Part shown: positions 7,362-17,106 of the stretch, in pieces | How positions within the stretch are numbered: position 1 is the stretch's first letter | Layout: every line of letters starts with the position of its first letter | Source: an uncultured Campylobacter sp. | Lineage (GTDB): Bacteria > Campylobacterota > Campylobacteria > Campylobacterales > Campylobacteraceae | Direction of reading: 5' to 3' | DNA: 64,000 nucleotides | Assembly: GCF_963518785.1 (NCBI RefSeq) | Contig: NZ_CAUQKJ010000005.1 | Span: 119,156 to 183,155, forward strand | The notes under the pieces: model-generated | Told to the model about the DNA's origin: nothing | The model's database searches: none | Seen by the model: the letters and a program-made list of their open reading frames with translations, nothing else | Position numbers and translations under genes: made by a program

Positions 7362-8384
7362 TTATTTTCTAAATTTAGCATCAACGCGTCTATTTTGAGC
7401 GCGGCCTGCTTTAGTAGCGTTTGTAGCGATAGGCTTAGTCTCACCATATCCTACAGTGGTGATTCTGCTAGCATCTACGCCGAAGCTCTTAAGCGCACCT
7501 CCAACAGCAGCAGCTCTGCGCTCGGAAAGCTTTTGATTATATGCATTCGAACCGGTGCTATCGGTGTGACCCTCTAGAATTACTTTGTAATCAGGGTGAG
7601 CTACTAGCACGTCGCTTACGTTTTTGATCTGGTTCATAAACTCAGGAGAAATTTTTGAGCTATCTGTAGCGAAATTTACGCCCAAATTTAATCTAATAAC
7701 CTTCTCGCAGCCATATTCATCAACAACTACGCCAGCAGGTGTGCCTGGGCACCTATCGACATTATCGCATACGCCGTCGTTATCTGCGTCTTTGCAGCCT
7801 GTAGGAGCCGGAGCGGCAGCTGGAGCTGCGTCAGCATATCTCTTGCCAAAATCAACTGCAAAGCCTAGAGTATAGAACAATACGTGGTTGCCGTCGTCAA
7901 ATCTGATAGCATCGCGTGCTTCAAGCTTTGTAGCGAAGTTGTCGGTGATGTAGTATTTTAGACCCACGCCGTATTGACCGAAGCCGCTGTCCAGATCTCC
8001 GTCGTTATAAACGTCTCTAGAGTAATCCATATAGCCTAAACCTAGCAAGCCGTATAATTTGAAATTATCGGTGAAATTTACCAAGTCTTTTACAGCATTG
8101 ATGTGATAGTATTTAGCATCAGGCTTGTCGTTGCCTACTCTATGAGCCAAATCCTCTACGTCGATATTGCGGGAGTTATCAAAACCAACCTCTACTTGAT
8201 CGATAAACGAATCTTGTAGATTTTTGGCAAGACGTAGACCGAACATAAAATTCGAATCCAAATCCATATTGCCCTCATGAGTCATTCCACCGATAGTAGG
8301 GGTAATCTCCCAGTGGTAATCAGCATCTGTAGCGAGCAACGCGCTAGATGCACATAAGCTTAATGTAAGTAGAACTTTCTTCAT
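7362..8384 (-). CDS. cadF: CadF-like OmpA-family outer-membrane protein
   Basis: 340 residues from the ATG at 8384, preceded by AAAGGA; an in-frame TTG at 8399 lies before that site. There is a signal peptide of about 18 residues (MKKVLLTLSLCASSALLA), then an OmpA-type beta-barrel (about 20-180), a Pro/Ala hinge, a calcium-type repeat with DADNDGVCDNVDRCPGTPAG, and a C-terminal OmpA peptidoglycan-binding domain (LEGHTDSTGSNAYNQKLSER). Layout, the phrase EITPT near the N-terminus and the position before rpsI-rplM match C. jejuni CadF. The fibronectin-binding tetrapeptide FRLS of CadF is not kept: the aligned place reads YYIT. So it is a structural orthologue whose adhesin activity is doubtful. 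Confidence 0.85.
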   Translation of the reverse strand: MKKVLLTLSLCASSALLATDADYHWEITPTIGGMTHEGNMDLDSNFMFGLRLAKNLQDSFIDQVEVGFDNSRNIDVEDLAHRVGNDKPDAKYYHINAVKDLVNFTDNFKLYGLLGLGYMDYSRDVYNDGDLDSGFGQYGVGLKYYITDNFATKLEARDAIRFDDGNHVLFYTLGFAVDFGKRYADAAPAAAPAPTGCKDADNDGVCDNVDRCPGTPAGVVVDEYGCEKVIRLNLGVNFATDSSKISPEFMNQIKNVSDVLVAHPDYKVILEGHTDSTGSNAYNQKLSERRAAAVGGALKSFGVDASRITTVGYGETKPIATNATKAGRAQNRRVDAKFRK

Positions 8385-8415
8385 TAAACATCCTTTCAAA
8401 TAAAGTTGTAATTCG

Positions 8416-8421
8416 ATATTA
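8416..8421 (-). promoter_or_regulatory. -10 box for cadF-like gene
   Basis: On the minus strand TGGTAATAT forms an extended -10 with T-rich sequence upstream, about 30 bases before the ATG at 8384. Confidence 0.5.
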
Positions 8422-8483
8422 CCATAAAATTTTTAAAGAATTTACAAATTCGCGACAATTTCGCCACAAATTTGTAAAAAACA

Positions 8484-8873
8484 TTATCTCTTAGAGAACT
8501 GCGGGCTTCTACGCGCTTTGCGGCGACCGAATTTCTTTCGCTCGACCACGCGGCTATCGCGAGTTAGCAGACCCTTTGGCTTAAGAGCCGCTCTAAAATC
8601 CTTATCCATCGCGGCAAGCGCTTTTGAAATTCCGTGCTTTAGCGCATCCGCTTGAGCCGAATATCCGCCGCCCAAAGTCTGCGCGGTGATATCCATCGAG
8701 GTCTCTTGTTTAGTCGCTAAAAGCGGCTGAACGACCCTTAGCTTGATCGCTTCGTGACCGCCTAGCCAGGTGTTTAGGTCCATGCCGTTTACTACTATCT
8801 TGCCGCTTCCAGGTTTTACCCAAACCTTAGCTACGGCAGTTTTTCTCTTTCCGGTTGCATAAATTGTCGCCAT
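8484..8873 (-). CDS. rpsI: 30S ribosomal protein S9
   Basis: 129 residues, starting MATIYATGKRKTAVAKVW and ending in the basic tail RRKARRSPQFSKR, whose last Arg reaches the P-site tRNA in S9 proteins. It lies two bases after the rplM stop, the universal rplM-rpsI pair. Standard length, no anomaly. Confidence 0.98.
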   Translation of the reverse strand: MATIYATGKRKTAVAKVWVKPGSGKIVVNGMDLNTWLGGHEAIKLRVVQPLLATKQETSMDITAQTLGGGYSAQADALKHGISKALAAMDKDFRAALKPKGLLTRDSRVVERKKFGRRKARRSPQFSKR

Positions 8874-8875
8874 GA

Positions 8876-9301
8876 TTATTTTCCTTTTTTAGTTGTTTGC
8901 GCAGTATGAGGGTGCTCGCCGCCTTCATATACGAATAGCTTTTTGATCATCGCCTTGCCGAGCTTCGTCTTAGGAAGCATACCGCGAACCGCAAGTCTGT
9001 AAAGCTTTGCGGGATTGTTTTTAAGCAGGTCTTGAAATTTCACGCTCTTTACGCTTCCGAAATAGCCCGAGTAGCTGTGATAAAGCTTGTCGTCGCCCTT
9101 GTTATTGCCGGTAAATACGGCTTTTGAAGCGTTGATGATAACGACGTAATCTCCGCAATCCACGTTTGGAGTGTAGCTTGGTTTGTGTTTGCCGCGTAGC
9201 AATACCGCAACTTCGGTAAGCATCCTACCGAATCTTTTGTCGGTCGCGTCGATAACGACCCAGTCGCGCTTAACTTCGCTAGGCTTTGTAATTTCTGTCA
9301 T
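8876..9301 (-). CDS. rplM: 50S ribosomal protein L13
   Basis: 141 residues, with RDWVVIDATDKRFGRMLTEV near the N-terminus, LLRGKHKPSYTPNVDCGD, and the conserved VRGMLPKTKLGKAM. Full length. It is the first gene of rplM-rpsI, read from a promoter with TATAAT at 9332-9337. Confidence 0.98.
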   Translation of the reverse strand: MTEITKPSEVKRDWVVIDATDKRFGRMLTEVAVLLRGKHKPSYTPNVDCGDYVVIINASKAVFTGNNKGDDKLYHSYSGYFGSVKSVKFQDLLKNNPAKLYRLAVRGMLPKTKLGKAMIKKLFVYEGGEHPHTAQTTKKGK

Positions 9302-9331
9302 GGTTTCCGCCTTATTAAAATTTGAGCTGTG

Positions 9332-9337
9332 ATTATA
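9332..9337 (-). promoter_or_regulatory. -10 box for rplM-rpsI
   Basis: TATAAT on the minus strand (within CTATATAATCAC), 31 bases before the rplM start. Confidence 0.65.
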
Positions 9338-9416
9338 TAGAAATATCCTTACGTATAACTTAATTTAAGCTATCTTTAATCTATCTGCGCTCAAATTTCA
9401 TCTAAGCTTTAAAATT

Positions 9417-12335
9417 TTATCCCTCCTCATTTACTTCGATCAGCTTAGCGCCCGCAGCCTCGAGAACCAGCACAAAGGCGCGCACTCGCGCATGCAGATA
9501 AAACTCGCGGATCACGCTTTTATATCGCTCCACTTGAGCTTTGTTTTGCGCGAGGTATTTTTCGGAGCTTTTGTAATCAAAAAGCAAAATTTCATCCTGC
9601 CTAAAGCACGCCAGATCCACGCGCAAAAGATCACCCTCCGCGCTTTTGATCGGCATCTCTTTATAAGCTTGAGCGCCTCTTATCAGAGCCAAAAATTCCT
9701 CGTTTTTGCTTAGTCCTAGCGCCCGCGCCGCGATATTTTCAAAATCCGCGTCATTTAAAAATTTAGCGTAGCGGCCTCTTGCAAGGCTCACTCCTCGTAA
9801 AATTTCATCCGCCGCAAAGCCTTCGCTCATCTCCAGAGCATAGTGCAGCGCCTCGCCGAAATATATCGCGCTTAGCGCCTCCGCTTCGCCGCCGCTTGCT
9901 TTTTCTTGCGCGCCTTGAGGCTCGCCCGCTACGAGCGCGATCTTTTTGCGCGGCGGCTGCTCTTCTGATTTTACGGAGCTTGGGATTACGTAGCCGTATT
10001 GAAAATCCGGGATATCCAGCCACTCCACGACGCCCGCGCCCTTGGTCTTTTTGGCGTAAGGCGAAAAAAAGCTATAATTGTATTGATCTATTTTTGACTC
10101 GGAGCGTTTTACGATGATGAGCGAGCGTTCGGCGCGTGTAAATGCCACGTAGAGCTTGTTTATATCCTCTTCGTGTGCAGAGCGATCGTTTTCGTCCATT
10201 AATGCTGCAAATTCCGCATCCAGGCTCTTTCTGCTCGCAAATTTATAAAAAATCCTCCACTTATGCGTGGCAAAATCATAGTCCGTCGCGAGCTTTGAGC
10301 TCTCGCCCCGGTCTTTTCCTCCGATGCGGTCGCAAACGATTACGTGTGGGAACTGAAGCCCCTTGGACTTATGCACGGTCATAATTTTAATGCCGCTTTG
10401 TTCCTTGGCAAATACCTCCGTTTCGTCGTTTGCAAACAGATACTCGCTAAAACTATTAAATTTTGCCAGCGTCTCAAAAAATAGCAGTAGATCCGGATCG
10501 ACAAAATTTAATTTCAGCGAGCTAGCTATAAATTCTGCCGTTTTTTGCGCGTTTTTATGCAGATCGACCACTATTTTTTTAAGCCGCCTCCCTAAAATCG
10601 CTTCGGCGTTTCGCAGATAAATTTCATCACCACCTACGCAAAATTTCGCGTATTGAATTACGGCATTTACCTGCTCGCTGCAACGCAGAGCCTTATTTGA
10701 GCCGCTGCAAACCTCGCAAAATTCCGATAGCATCTCTTTTAGCGCGCTTACATGCTCGTTTTTCCAGCACAAAATCGCTATATCATCAGCTCTTACATCG
10801 CACTCCTCAACAAGTCTGCGCGCTTGCTCCGCAGCCCCCTTTAGCACGTCGTCGTATGAAAATGCCGCTACGTAGCCGTAATCGTCGCTTTGTACCTCAA
10901 ATAGCGGCATTTGCGGATGAGAAAGAGGATAATCCTTGATTTTTTGCAGCACCGAAGCGGGCAGATCGCTATCTAGCTTATTTGCCGCGATTTGATCTTC
11001 ATAAGACGCAAATTTATCGCGCAAGATCTCATTTACAAATTTTACGATGAGTTTTAAGCTGCGATAATTGCGCGGCAGACTCTGCGTTTTGATTTGACTA
11101 AACTGCTCGCGCAAAATATCAAAAATTTTTCTCTCTGCGCCGCGAAATTTATATATGCTCTGTTTTTTATCGCCTACGTAAAAAAAGCTACCGCAGCGCT
11201 CTTCCGCCCCTTTGCCAGAAAGCGCCTCAGAGATTAGCGGCAGCATGATTTCATACTGGCAAATGTCGGTATCTTGGAATTCGTCGATTAAAATATGCGT
11301 GATTTTAGAATCGAGCCTGAAATACAAAAGCTCGCGGTTGCCCTGCAACGCCTCTGCGCTTGGATTTAGCAGCGAGTGCACGGCTGCGGTGACATCGCCG
11401 AATGTGAGCTTGCCGCTTTTGCGCTGCACCGATTTAAGCGCTTCGGCATAAATTTTAATTAGTCCTGCCAGCTTAGCCGCATATGTCGCATCCATCCACG
11501 CTATTTCGCGAGCTATGGCGTCTTTTAGCCTTGCTAGCTCGCCGTCAAGATGCGAAATTTTTTTAAGCTGCGAGCGCGAATAATCAAAACTACCGTTGGC
11601 AAGAGCCGAAAGAATGAAACCAGAGGATAATTTTGAAAGATCACTAACAGGGCTTAGCCCATTTACGGCTCCCGCGCTTACGCCCGCATCTCTCGCCGCT
11701 TTTTGCAAGTGGGATAAAATTTCATTTATCTCTGCTAGCGCGGAGCTTGCGGGAAGCGTGGGCGGATTTATGCTTATATCGCCTCTCCAAATGCTTTGTA
11801 AGCTATTTAAAAACTCGCCCTTTGTCATTCCTGAGTCACTTACGTAGTCCACGACCTCTCTTAATAGCGCTTCGTTTTTACAAATCGCGCCTAAAAACGC
11901 CGCCTGCTGCACACCCAAAATCCCTTCATCGTTTTCAAAGCTTGGATCAATGCCGCTGTTTAACGCAAACGAGCGCAGAGCTTTTGCAAAAAACGCATCA
12001 AAGGTAAAGACGTTTAGGCTCTCGCTTAAAAATTTAGGCAGTAGGCGCTGTTGCGCTGCCAAAACCTCATCCGCGCTTAGCCCTAAATCAGCACAAATTT
12101 GCTCCAGCTCGGCGCTAGGCTTTAGCGAGCCATCCTGCAAAAGCAGCAAATTTTGAAATTTCTCCACGATACGCATTTTCATCTCAGCAGCGGCTTTTTT
12201 GGTAAAAGTAAGAGCTAAAATTTCATTGATCGGCTCGCCTTTTAGCACCAGCTCGATGAACCTTACTGCGAGATTGAAGGTCTTGCCGCTGCCTGCGCTT
12301 GCTTCAAGCGCCAGATAATTTTCAAATTTTGCCAT
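9417..12335 (-). CDS. addA: AddA/RecB-like helicase-nuclease
   Basis: 972 residues from the ATG at 12335 (MAKFENYLALEASAGSGKT). This start is preferred because Walker A (ASAGSGKT) then sits near residue 12, as in the family; a longer in-frame start lies inside addB. UvrD/RecB helicase motifs are visible: LTFTKKAAAEM, LIDEFQDTD, FYVGDKKQSIYKFRGAE, MTVHKSKGLQF and YVAFTRAERSL. The C-terminus has a PD-(D/E)XK nuclease core with DLACFRQDEILLFDYKSS. With AddB it processes double-strand ends for RecA-dependent repair. The start overlaps the addB stop by 14 bases, so translation is probably coupled. The gene order rplM-addA-addB matches C. jejuni. Confidence 0.93.
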   Translation of the reverse strand: MAKFENYLALEASAGSGKTFNLAVRFIELVLKGEPINEILALTFTKKAAAEMKMRIVEKFQNLLLLQDGSLKPSAELEQICADLGLSADEVLAAQQRLLPKFLSESLNVFTFDAFFAKALRSFALNSGIDPSFENDEGILGVQQAAFLGAICKNEALLREVVDYVSDSGMTKGEFLNSLQSIWRGDISINPPTLPASSALAEINEILSHLQKAARDAGVSAGAVNGLSPVSDLSKLSSGFILSALANGSFDYSRSQLKKISHLDGELARLKDAIAREIAWMDATYAAKLAGLIKIYAEALKSVQRKSGKLTFGDVTAAVHSLLNPSAEALQGNRELLYFRLDSKITHILIDEFQDTDICQYEIMLPLISEALSGKGAEERCGSFFYVGDKKQSIYKFRGAERKIFDILREQFSQIKTQSLPRNYRSLKLIVKFVNEILRDKFASYEDQIAANKLDSDLPASVLQKIKDYPLSHPQMPLFEVQSDDYGYVAAFSYDDVLKGAAEQARRLVEECDVRADDIAILCWKNEHVSALKEMLSEFCEVCSGSNKALRCSEQVNAVIQYAKFCVGGDEIYLRNAEAILGRRLKKIVVDLHKNAQKTAEFIASSLKLNFVDPDLLLFFETLAKFNSFSEYLFANDETEVFAKEQSGIKIMTVHKSKGLQFPHVIVCDRIGGKDRGESSKLATDYDFATHKWRIFYKFASRKSLDAEFAALMDENDRSAHEEDINKLYVAFTRAERSLIIVKRSESKIDQYNYSFFSPYAKKTKGAGVVEWLDIPDFQYGYVIPSSVKSEEQPPRKKIALVAGEPQGAQEKASGGEAEALSAIYFGEALHYALEMSEGFAADEILRGVSLARGRYAKFLNDADFENIAARALGLSKNEEFLALIRGAQAYKEMPIKSAEGDLLRVDLACFRQDEILLFDYKSSEKYLAQNKAQVERYKSVIREFYLHARVRAFVLVLEAAGAKLIEVNEEG

Positions 12336-15231
12336 CGATCTGCCCCTTGCAAATGATTTTATAATCGCAATATTCACAGCTTTGCACCGCCTCCGTGCGC
12401 GTAAAAGCGACCTCGCTTGCAAATTCCTTGCCGATAGAGCTTAGCGTCTCGCGCAGATTTTCTAAGCTAGGCGTTTTGTCGCCAGGAGTTGCAAACGCGC
12501 AGTCTTTTAGCGACAGATAGGCGCATTCGCACTCCTGGGCTAAAAGCGCGCGATAAAACGTAAGCTGGAATTTTTCCATATGTTTTTTAGCTGAACCACG
12601 TTTGTAATCGATGATGAACTTCCGCCCTACCTTATCTTCGTCGATGCGGTCGATCCGCCCGCTCAGCCGCACCCCGTCAAGCTCGCCTTTTAGCGATACT
12701 TCACTACCGCTAAAGCTCCAAATTTGCTCGTGCCCTTCCAAAAGCCTAGCTAGCTTTTCTACCGATTTTAGCTCAAGCTCCGCATCAAAGCGCGCGATAC
12801 CCGCTTCTCGCGCGAGCTGCGAATAAATAGAGCGGAATTTTTCCATGCTAAATTTCATCCCCGTTCGCTCATATAAACGCTGAAAACTCGTATGTAAAAT
12901 TTTACCCAAAAGCGCATTATCCTCGCCAAATTTTAGCCCTTCCCTCAGTCCGAAAACGTAGCGGTAATAATACTTCCTCTTGCATTCTAAAAACGTATCC
13001 AGCCGCGAAAACGACAGCTCCTCGGCAAAAAAATCATGGCGAGCCACGGGATCTTCTTGTCCGCATAAGGCGGGCTTAAATTCCTCTCGCCCAAAAAGCC
13101 GCAAATAATCCTCCTGCGAAAATTCCACGTCTTGTCGCACTTCAAAGCTTTTCAAAAACCGCGAAGGCAGTTTCTCGACGCTTTGCAGATAGCAAATCGC
13201 GCTTTTTTTAGCGCCTCTTAGCAAGCCGTCGTAGTAAAATCTTTGTAAATTTTCACGGTCTGCGTGGCTGATAAGCCCTGCTCTAGCGCGCAAAGCGGAG
13301 TTTAAAAACATCTCTCCGCTACTGCGCTTTGGCACCAGATCATCGTTAAAATCGGGGATTATCACGCCGTCAAATTGCAGTCCGCGGCTCTCTAAAAGCC
13401 CCATTACCGTGACCTTTCCGCCACGAACATCATCAAGCTTAATGCGCGAAATTTCTAACAAAAAAAGATCGATCAGATTGCCCAAGCTTAGGTTTTCGTC
13501 CTTAAATTTTCGAAGCAAAATTTTAATTAGATATAGCGGCTCTTTTAGCTTTTCTTGCAGCAGCGCATCGCTAATTTTGGGTAAACAGGCGAGCTTGGTA
13601 ATTAGTGCCGCAAAATGCTCGAAGCTTACTTGCTTTGCAAAATCGCGCGCAAACTCGCCAAAAAGCGCCTCATCCACGCCCACACTCGCAAAAAACAGAT
13701 CAAGCTCCTGCGGGTTTGGGCGCTGCGGATACTCATCTGCGCCCTCGCGCATTTTAGAGCACCTAAAGCGATCGCGCTGCTTAGGGCTTTTTGAATGCCC
13801 ATCTTCTTCCTCAAGCTCTATATGCTCCAGTTGCATAGAGTATCGTAGGCTCTTTTGCTGCTTTAAAAGCTCTTGCTGTTTTGCACGAGCCGAATAATCG
13901 CGCTGCTGCGCACACTCCAAAGGCTCTTGAAACTCCGTAAAATCCAAAGAAAAGCTTTGTTCTCCCGCGCTATTCGTGCGTTCCGCCGAAATTTCGCGCA
14001 GAATTTCAAAATTTTCCGTATTTTCAAGCTCTCGCGCAGATATAAAATTTAAATCCGCTTTAGAATTTGAAAAAATTTCGCAATCAAACGCGGAATTTTG
14101 CTGTGCTAAATTTTGCGAAACAGAATTCTCAGAAACGAAATTCCCTAGCGCTAAATTTTGCTGTACCGCAGAATCTTCCGTATCCAAAAATTCTCCGTCC
14201 GAACTTTTGAATGCGCGGTAATCTACGCCAAATTTTGGCGTGCGCGCTTCTTTTAAGCATTGTGAAATTTTCTCTAGCGTTACGTAAAATAGGCTATCTT
14301 TAAGCTTCTCGCCCATCGCGAAATTTAGCATGCGGTGCGAGCTGCGAGCCCTTGCGATGCGCTCGTCGTAAATTCGCAGCGTGCCGGCAAAGCTCTCGTC
14401 GGGCAAAATCACCGCGATGCGCTCCGGAGCGATGCCCGCGCGTACGAAGGATGAAATTTTTTCAAAAACGTAGCTAGCCTGCAAGCTTCGCAGCTCAAAG
14501 CCTCTACACACAACCGCTCCGCCCACGCTTAGCGGCTCGCGGCTTAAAATTTCACCCGTACTAAGATTTACGCGGTAGGCAAAACCTGGCTCTAGACTTA
14601 TGCCACAAAGCTCCTCCACCGCGCGCACAGGCTTGGAATTTAAAGTCGTGGCTCTAAAGCTCAGTACGACCTCGCTAAGCTCTGCAGCGCGCTTAAAAAC
14701 CTCAAACTCAAATGCGCTAGGATTGCCGTCGATGTTGATTTCTATCCGCTCAAATCCGCGCAGATAGGACTCGTTTAGCTCATAAAGCGCGGGCAGCGTG
14801 ATCTCATCGTAAAATCCATGCTCGCGCAAAATCCTTGCATACGCCCCCGCTAGCTCTCGCAGAATTTCAAAATGCTCGGCGTACCACGCGTAGGTGTCGC
14901 TAAGATCGAGCGCATCGATACTCACGCGCTCCGTCGCAAGCTCCTTGAAAAAGCCGAAAAGATACTCGCGGTTGCGCATAAACTCGTAAAGCTCGCTAGG
15001 GAATTTAAGCCTCTCGCCTGCGCGCTTGCTCTCGTTTACCGCTTGTTTCATAAAAAGCGCGCGATCTATCTCGCCGCAAGCGACAAGATCCGGCACAAAA
15101 AGCGCCTTTTCGTAGAATTCCGCCAACGTAATCCTAGGCGCCAACACGCCGCCGCTCTCGCTTTGCAGCGCCGCGCGTAGCGCACGCGAGCTAGTGTAGA
15201 CAAAGAGATTTTTAGAGGGCAAATTTTTCAA
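12322..15231 (-). CDS. addB: AddB-like PD-(D/E)XK nuclease subunit with low-complexity insert
   Basis: 969 residues. The helicase-like N-terminal half is divergent. The C-terminal nuclease has GRIDRIDEDKVGRKFIIDYK (D...DYK catalytic core). Four Cys can form the AddB iron-sulfur staple: FLECKRKYYYRY and, near the end, SCEYCDYKIIC. It is the partner of AddA in end resection. Residues about 340-500 (bases about 13730-14215) are an insert rich in Asn, Ser, Gln and Glu with repeated QNLA, ENS and QNSA words. Without it the protein would be about 810 residues, closer to what is expected for epsilonproteobacterial AddB. The reading frame is intact through the insert. Confidence 0.88.
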   Translation of the reverse strand: MKNLPSKNLFVYTSSRALRAALQSESGGVLAPRITLAEFYEKALFVPDLVACGEIDRALFMKQAVNESKRAGERLKFPSELYEFMRNREYLFGFFKELATERVSIDALDLSDTYAWYAEHFEILRELAGAYARILREHGFYDEITLPALYELNESYLRGFERIEINIDGNPSAFEFEVFKRAAELSEVVLSFRATTLNSKPVRAVEELCGISLEPGFAYRVNLSTGEILSREPLSVGGAVVCRGFELRSLQASYVFEKISSFVRAGIAPERIAVILPDESFAGTLRIYDERIARARSSHRMLNFAMGEKLKDSLFYVTLEKISQCLKEARTPKFGVDYRAFKSSDGEFLDTEDSAVQQNLALGNFVSENSVSQNLAQQNSAFDCEIFSNSKADLNFISARELENTENFEILREISAERTNSAGEQSFSLDFTEFQEPLECAQQRDYSARAKQQELLKQQKSLRYSMQLEHIELEEEDGHSKSPKQRDRFRCSKMREGADEYPQRPNPQELDLFFASVGVDEALFGEFARDFAKQVSFEHFAALITKLACLPKISDALLQEKLKEPLYLIKILLRKFKDENLSLGNLIDLFLLEISRIKLDDVRGGKVTVMGLLESRGLQFDGVIIPDFNDDLVPKRSSGEMFLNSALRARAGLISHADRENLQRFYYDGLLRGAKKSAICYLQSVEKLPSRFLKSFEVRQDVEFSQEDYLRLFGREEFKPALCGQEDPVARHDFFAEELSFSRLDTFLECKRKYYYRYVFGLREGLKFGEDNALLGKILHTSFQRLYERTGMKFSMEKFRSIYSQLAREAGIARFDAELELKSVEKLARLLEGHEQIWSFSGSEVSLKGELDGVRLSGRIDRIDEDKVGRKFIIDYKRGSAKKHMEKFQLTFYRALLAQECECAYLSLKDCAFATPGDKTPSLENLRETLSSIGKEFASEVAFTRTEAVQSCEYCDYKIICKGQIDGKI

Positions 15232-15508
15232 AACAAATCCTTTATGAGCGATTCGCAGAACGCGGAATTTTGCGATATTTTAGCAAGAAATTTTTAGTTT
15301 GGGCTTTTAAGCAAAGAAGTTTTTGAAAAGCTTGAGAGGCTAAATTTTATCAAGTCAAATTTAGTAAGTTGGATGAGCGTAAAATTTTAATTTGCGGCGC
15401 TTTGAGCGCGGAAATATGCCTCGCTACACATTATATCGCGGCATATTTCGACGCAAAATTTTACGAGTGGATTCCGTAAATTACAAAGCGGCAAAAACGC
15501 GATCAAAT

Positions 15509-16192
15509 TTAAGCGGGCTCAAGATCGATCTTGTATCCCAGGCTCGGGACGTTTTTTATGATTTCGCCCCCCACTTTATCGCGGATACGCTTGACGAAGG
15601 TGCGAAGCGCCGTATCACTCACGGCTCCTTCAGTCCAAACATAACGCTTGATCTCCTCGTAAAGCACCAGCTCGCCCACGCGACTGGCTAGCAGCGAAAC
15701 AAAAGAAAGCTCCTTTTTAGTAAGCACGATCTGCTCGCCATCCTTCAGTAAAATACGACGAAGCCCGTCAAATACGTAGTCTGCGCCCATATTTACGACT
15801 CGCACAGAGTCCAGCTTAGACTTCATCAGTGCACTTATCTCTAGCACAAATGCGGCGATATCTACCGGCTTAAAGTAATACCGCTCGACGCCAATCTCCA
15901 TAACGCCTTTTAGCTGCTCCTTCCTACTGAAGCCACTAAGCACCACGATAGGAGCATGCGGAAAGATCTGCTTAATCTGGCGTATCATCTCAAGCCCATC
16001 CTCGATCGGCATTAGAATGTCGGTAATGACGAGATTGGGACTAAATTTTTTGAATTTTTTTACACCTTCAAGCCCGTTTTGGGCATTGTAAACGTTGTTA
16101 AAAATACCCTCAAACGCCTTATGCAGCGAGGCTAGCAATTTAGTATCATCCTCGACTAGCAAGACGTCCAGCTCTTTTAAAGCGCAGCTCAT
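15509..16192 (-). CDS. Orphan OmpR/PhoB-type response regulator
   Basis: 227 residues from the ATG at 16192 (MSCALKELDVLLVEDD), with GAGGGG upstream; a longer in-frame start at 16234 has no good ribosome site. The receiver domain (about 8-125) has acidic VEDD, the phospho-acceptor Asp in LVITDILMP, Ser/Thr in VVLSGFS and Lys in YFKPV. The C-terminal winged helix (about 140-225) has the wing-region residues RTFVKRIRDKVG. It acts as a DNA-binding transcription regulator. No histidine kinase is next to it, and both flanks are gene-poor, so the cognate kinase is elsewhere and the targets are unknown. Confidence 0.87.
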   Translation of the reverse strand: MSCALKELDVLLVEDDTKLLASLHKAFEGIFNNVYNAQNGLEGVKKFKKFSPNLVITDILMPIEDGLEMIRQIKQIFPHAPIVVLSGFSRKEQLKGVMEIGVERYYFKPVDIAAFVLEISALMKSKLDSVRVVNMGADYVFDGLRRILLKDGEQIVLTKKELSFVSLLASRVGELVLYEEIKRYVWTEGAVSDTALRTFVKRIRDKVGGEIIKNVPSLGYKIDLEPA

Positions 16193-17106
16193 AGCAGACC
16201 CCTCAAGGCGAAATTTCAAACGAAATTCTTTCAAATTTTCTCTTTTATTGAGCTTAAAATAATGTTAAGTTAAAAATTTAATTTCATAAAGTAACACAAC
16301 TCTTATTTTAGGTGCAAATATGGGCGGGATTAAAAAAACAAGCGTAAGTAAAAACCGCAGCCTAGGAATGGAGTAGAAATTTAAAGTGACGCGAATTAAA
16401 TTTATCGGTGCGAAAGAGATTTAATAACGGCTGAAAGTAAAATTTCAAAGCTGGCGCAGGTAAAATTTCACTACGCGGCGGGGCAGAATTTTATTTTAGG
16501 CAAATGGCTTTTAGAGGGAAATGAAACGGCGCCGATAAGGTTTGAAGGGCAGGTATAGTTTATCAAAAAACTAGGCATAGCTGGCAAAACCGCATCAATA
16601 AGGCTTTAACGAGCGGGCAAAGTTAGATAAAATTTTACGGGCGACAGGGCAGCTTACTAGCGCAACTTTTGACGGCAACAAGACGACTTCTAAATTTAAA
16701 CGGCTTAAGACTGCGCGAAATGTACCGCAGGATCTATTTTGAAAGAGCTAAGCGCACCAAGCCCAATTTTTAAATTTAAAACGCATGAAATTTAGCTGCG
16801 AGCTTAGAAGTTATACGGACACGAAATCACACGAATAAAAAGCATGCGGCGCGCAGCCAGTTTAAATTTAAAATCGCGACTAGCACAGATTCGTTTCATC
16901 CAAAAAACCGCTTAGCTCAAAATCACCGCGGCAATCCTCAGTCTGCAAAAGTGCGCTTTACACGCTGCTCTAGCCTGCAATTATCCAGGCTGCGACGAGC
17001 TTTAAATTTACGACGCAAAGACCGCATTAAAATTTAAAGCTTGTCGTAAATTTAAAATTTTACCGCACGACCGCGGTAAAATTTCATGCAGACAAAATTT
17101 CAAAAA
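16193..17106. other. Gene-free region (about 0.9 kb) of AAATTT-rich filler
   Basis: No plausible gene on either strand. AAATTT/AAAATTTC words recur at short intervals between GC-rich words. The part near 16193-16300 probably holds the promoter of the response regulator, but I cannot point to a clear -10. Confidence 0.6.

Noticed and set aside
9779..10117. Arg/Leu-rich open frames on both strands within addA
   Set aside because: Shadows of the high-GC addA reading frame.
15392..15691. 99-residue plus-strand open frame
   Set aside because: Overlaps the end of the response regulator gene antisense and has no ribosome site or family features.
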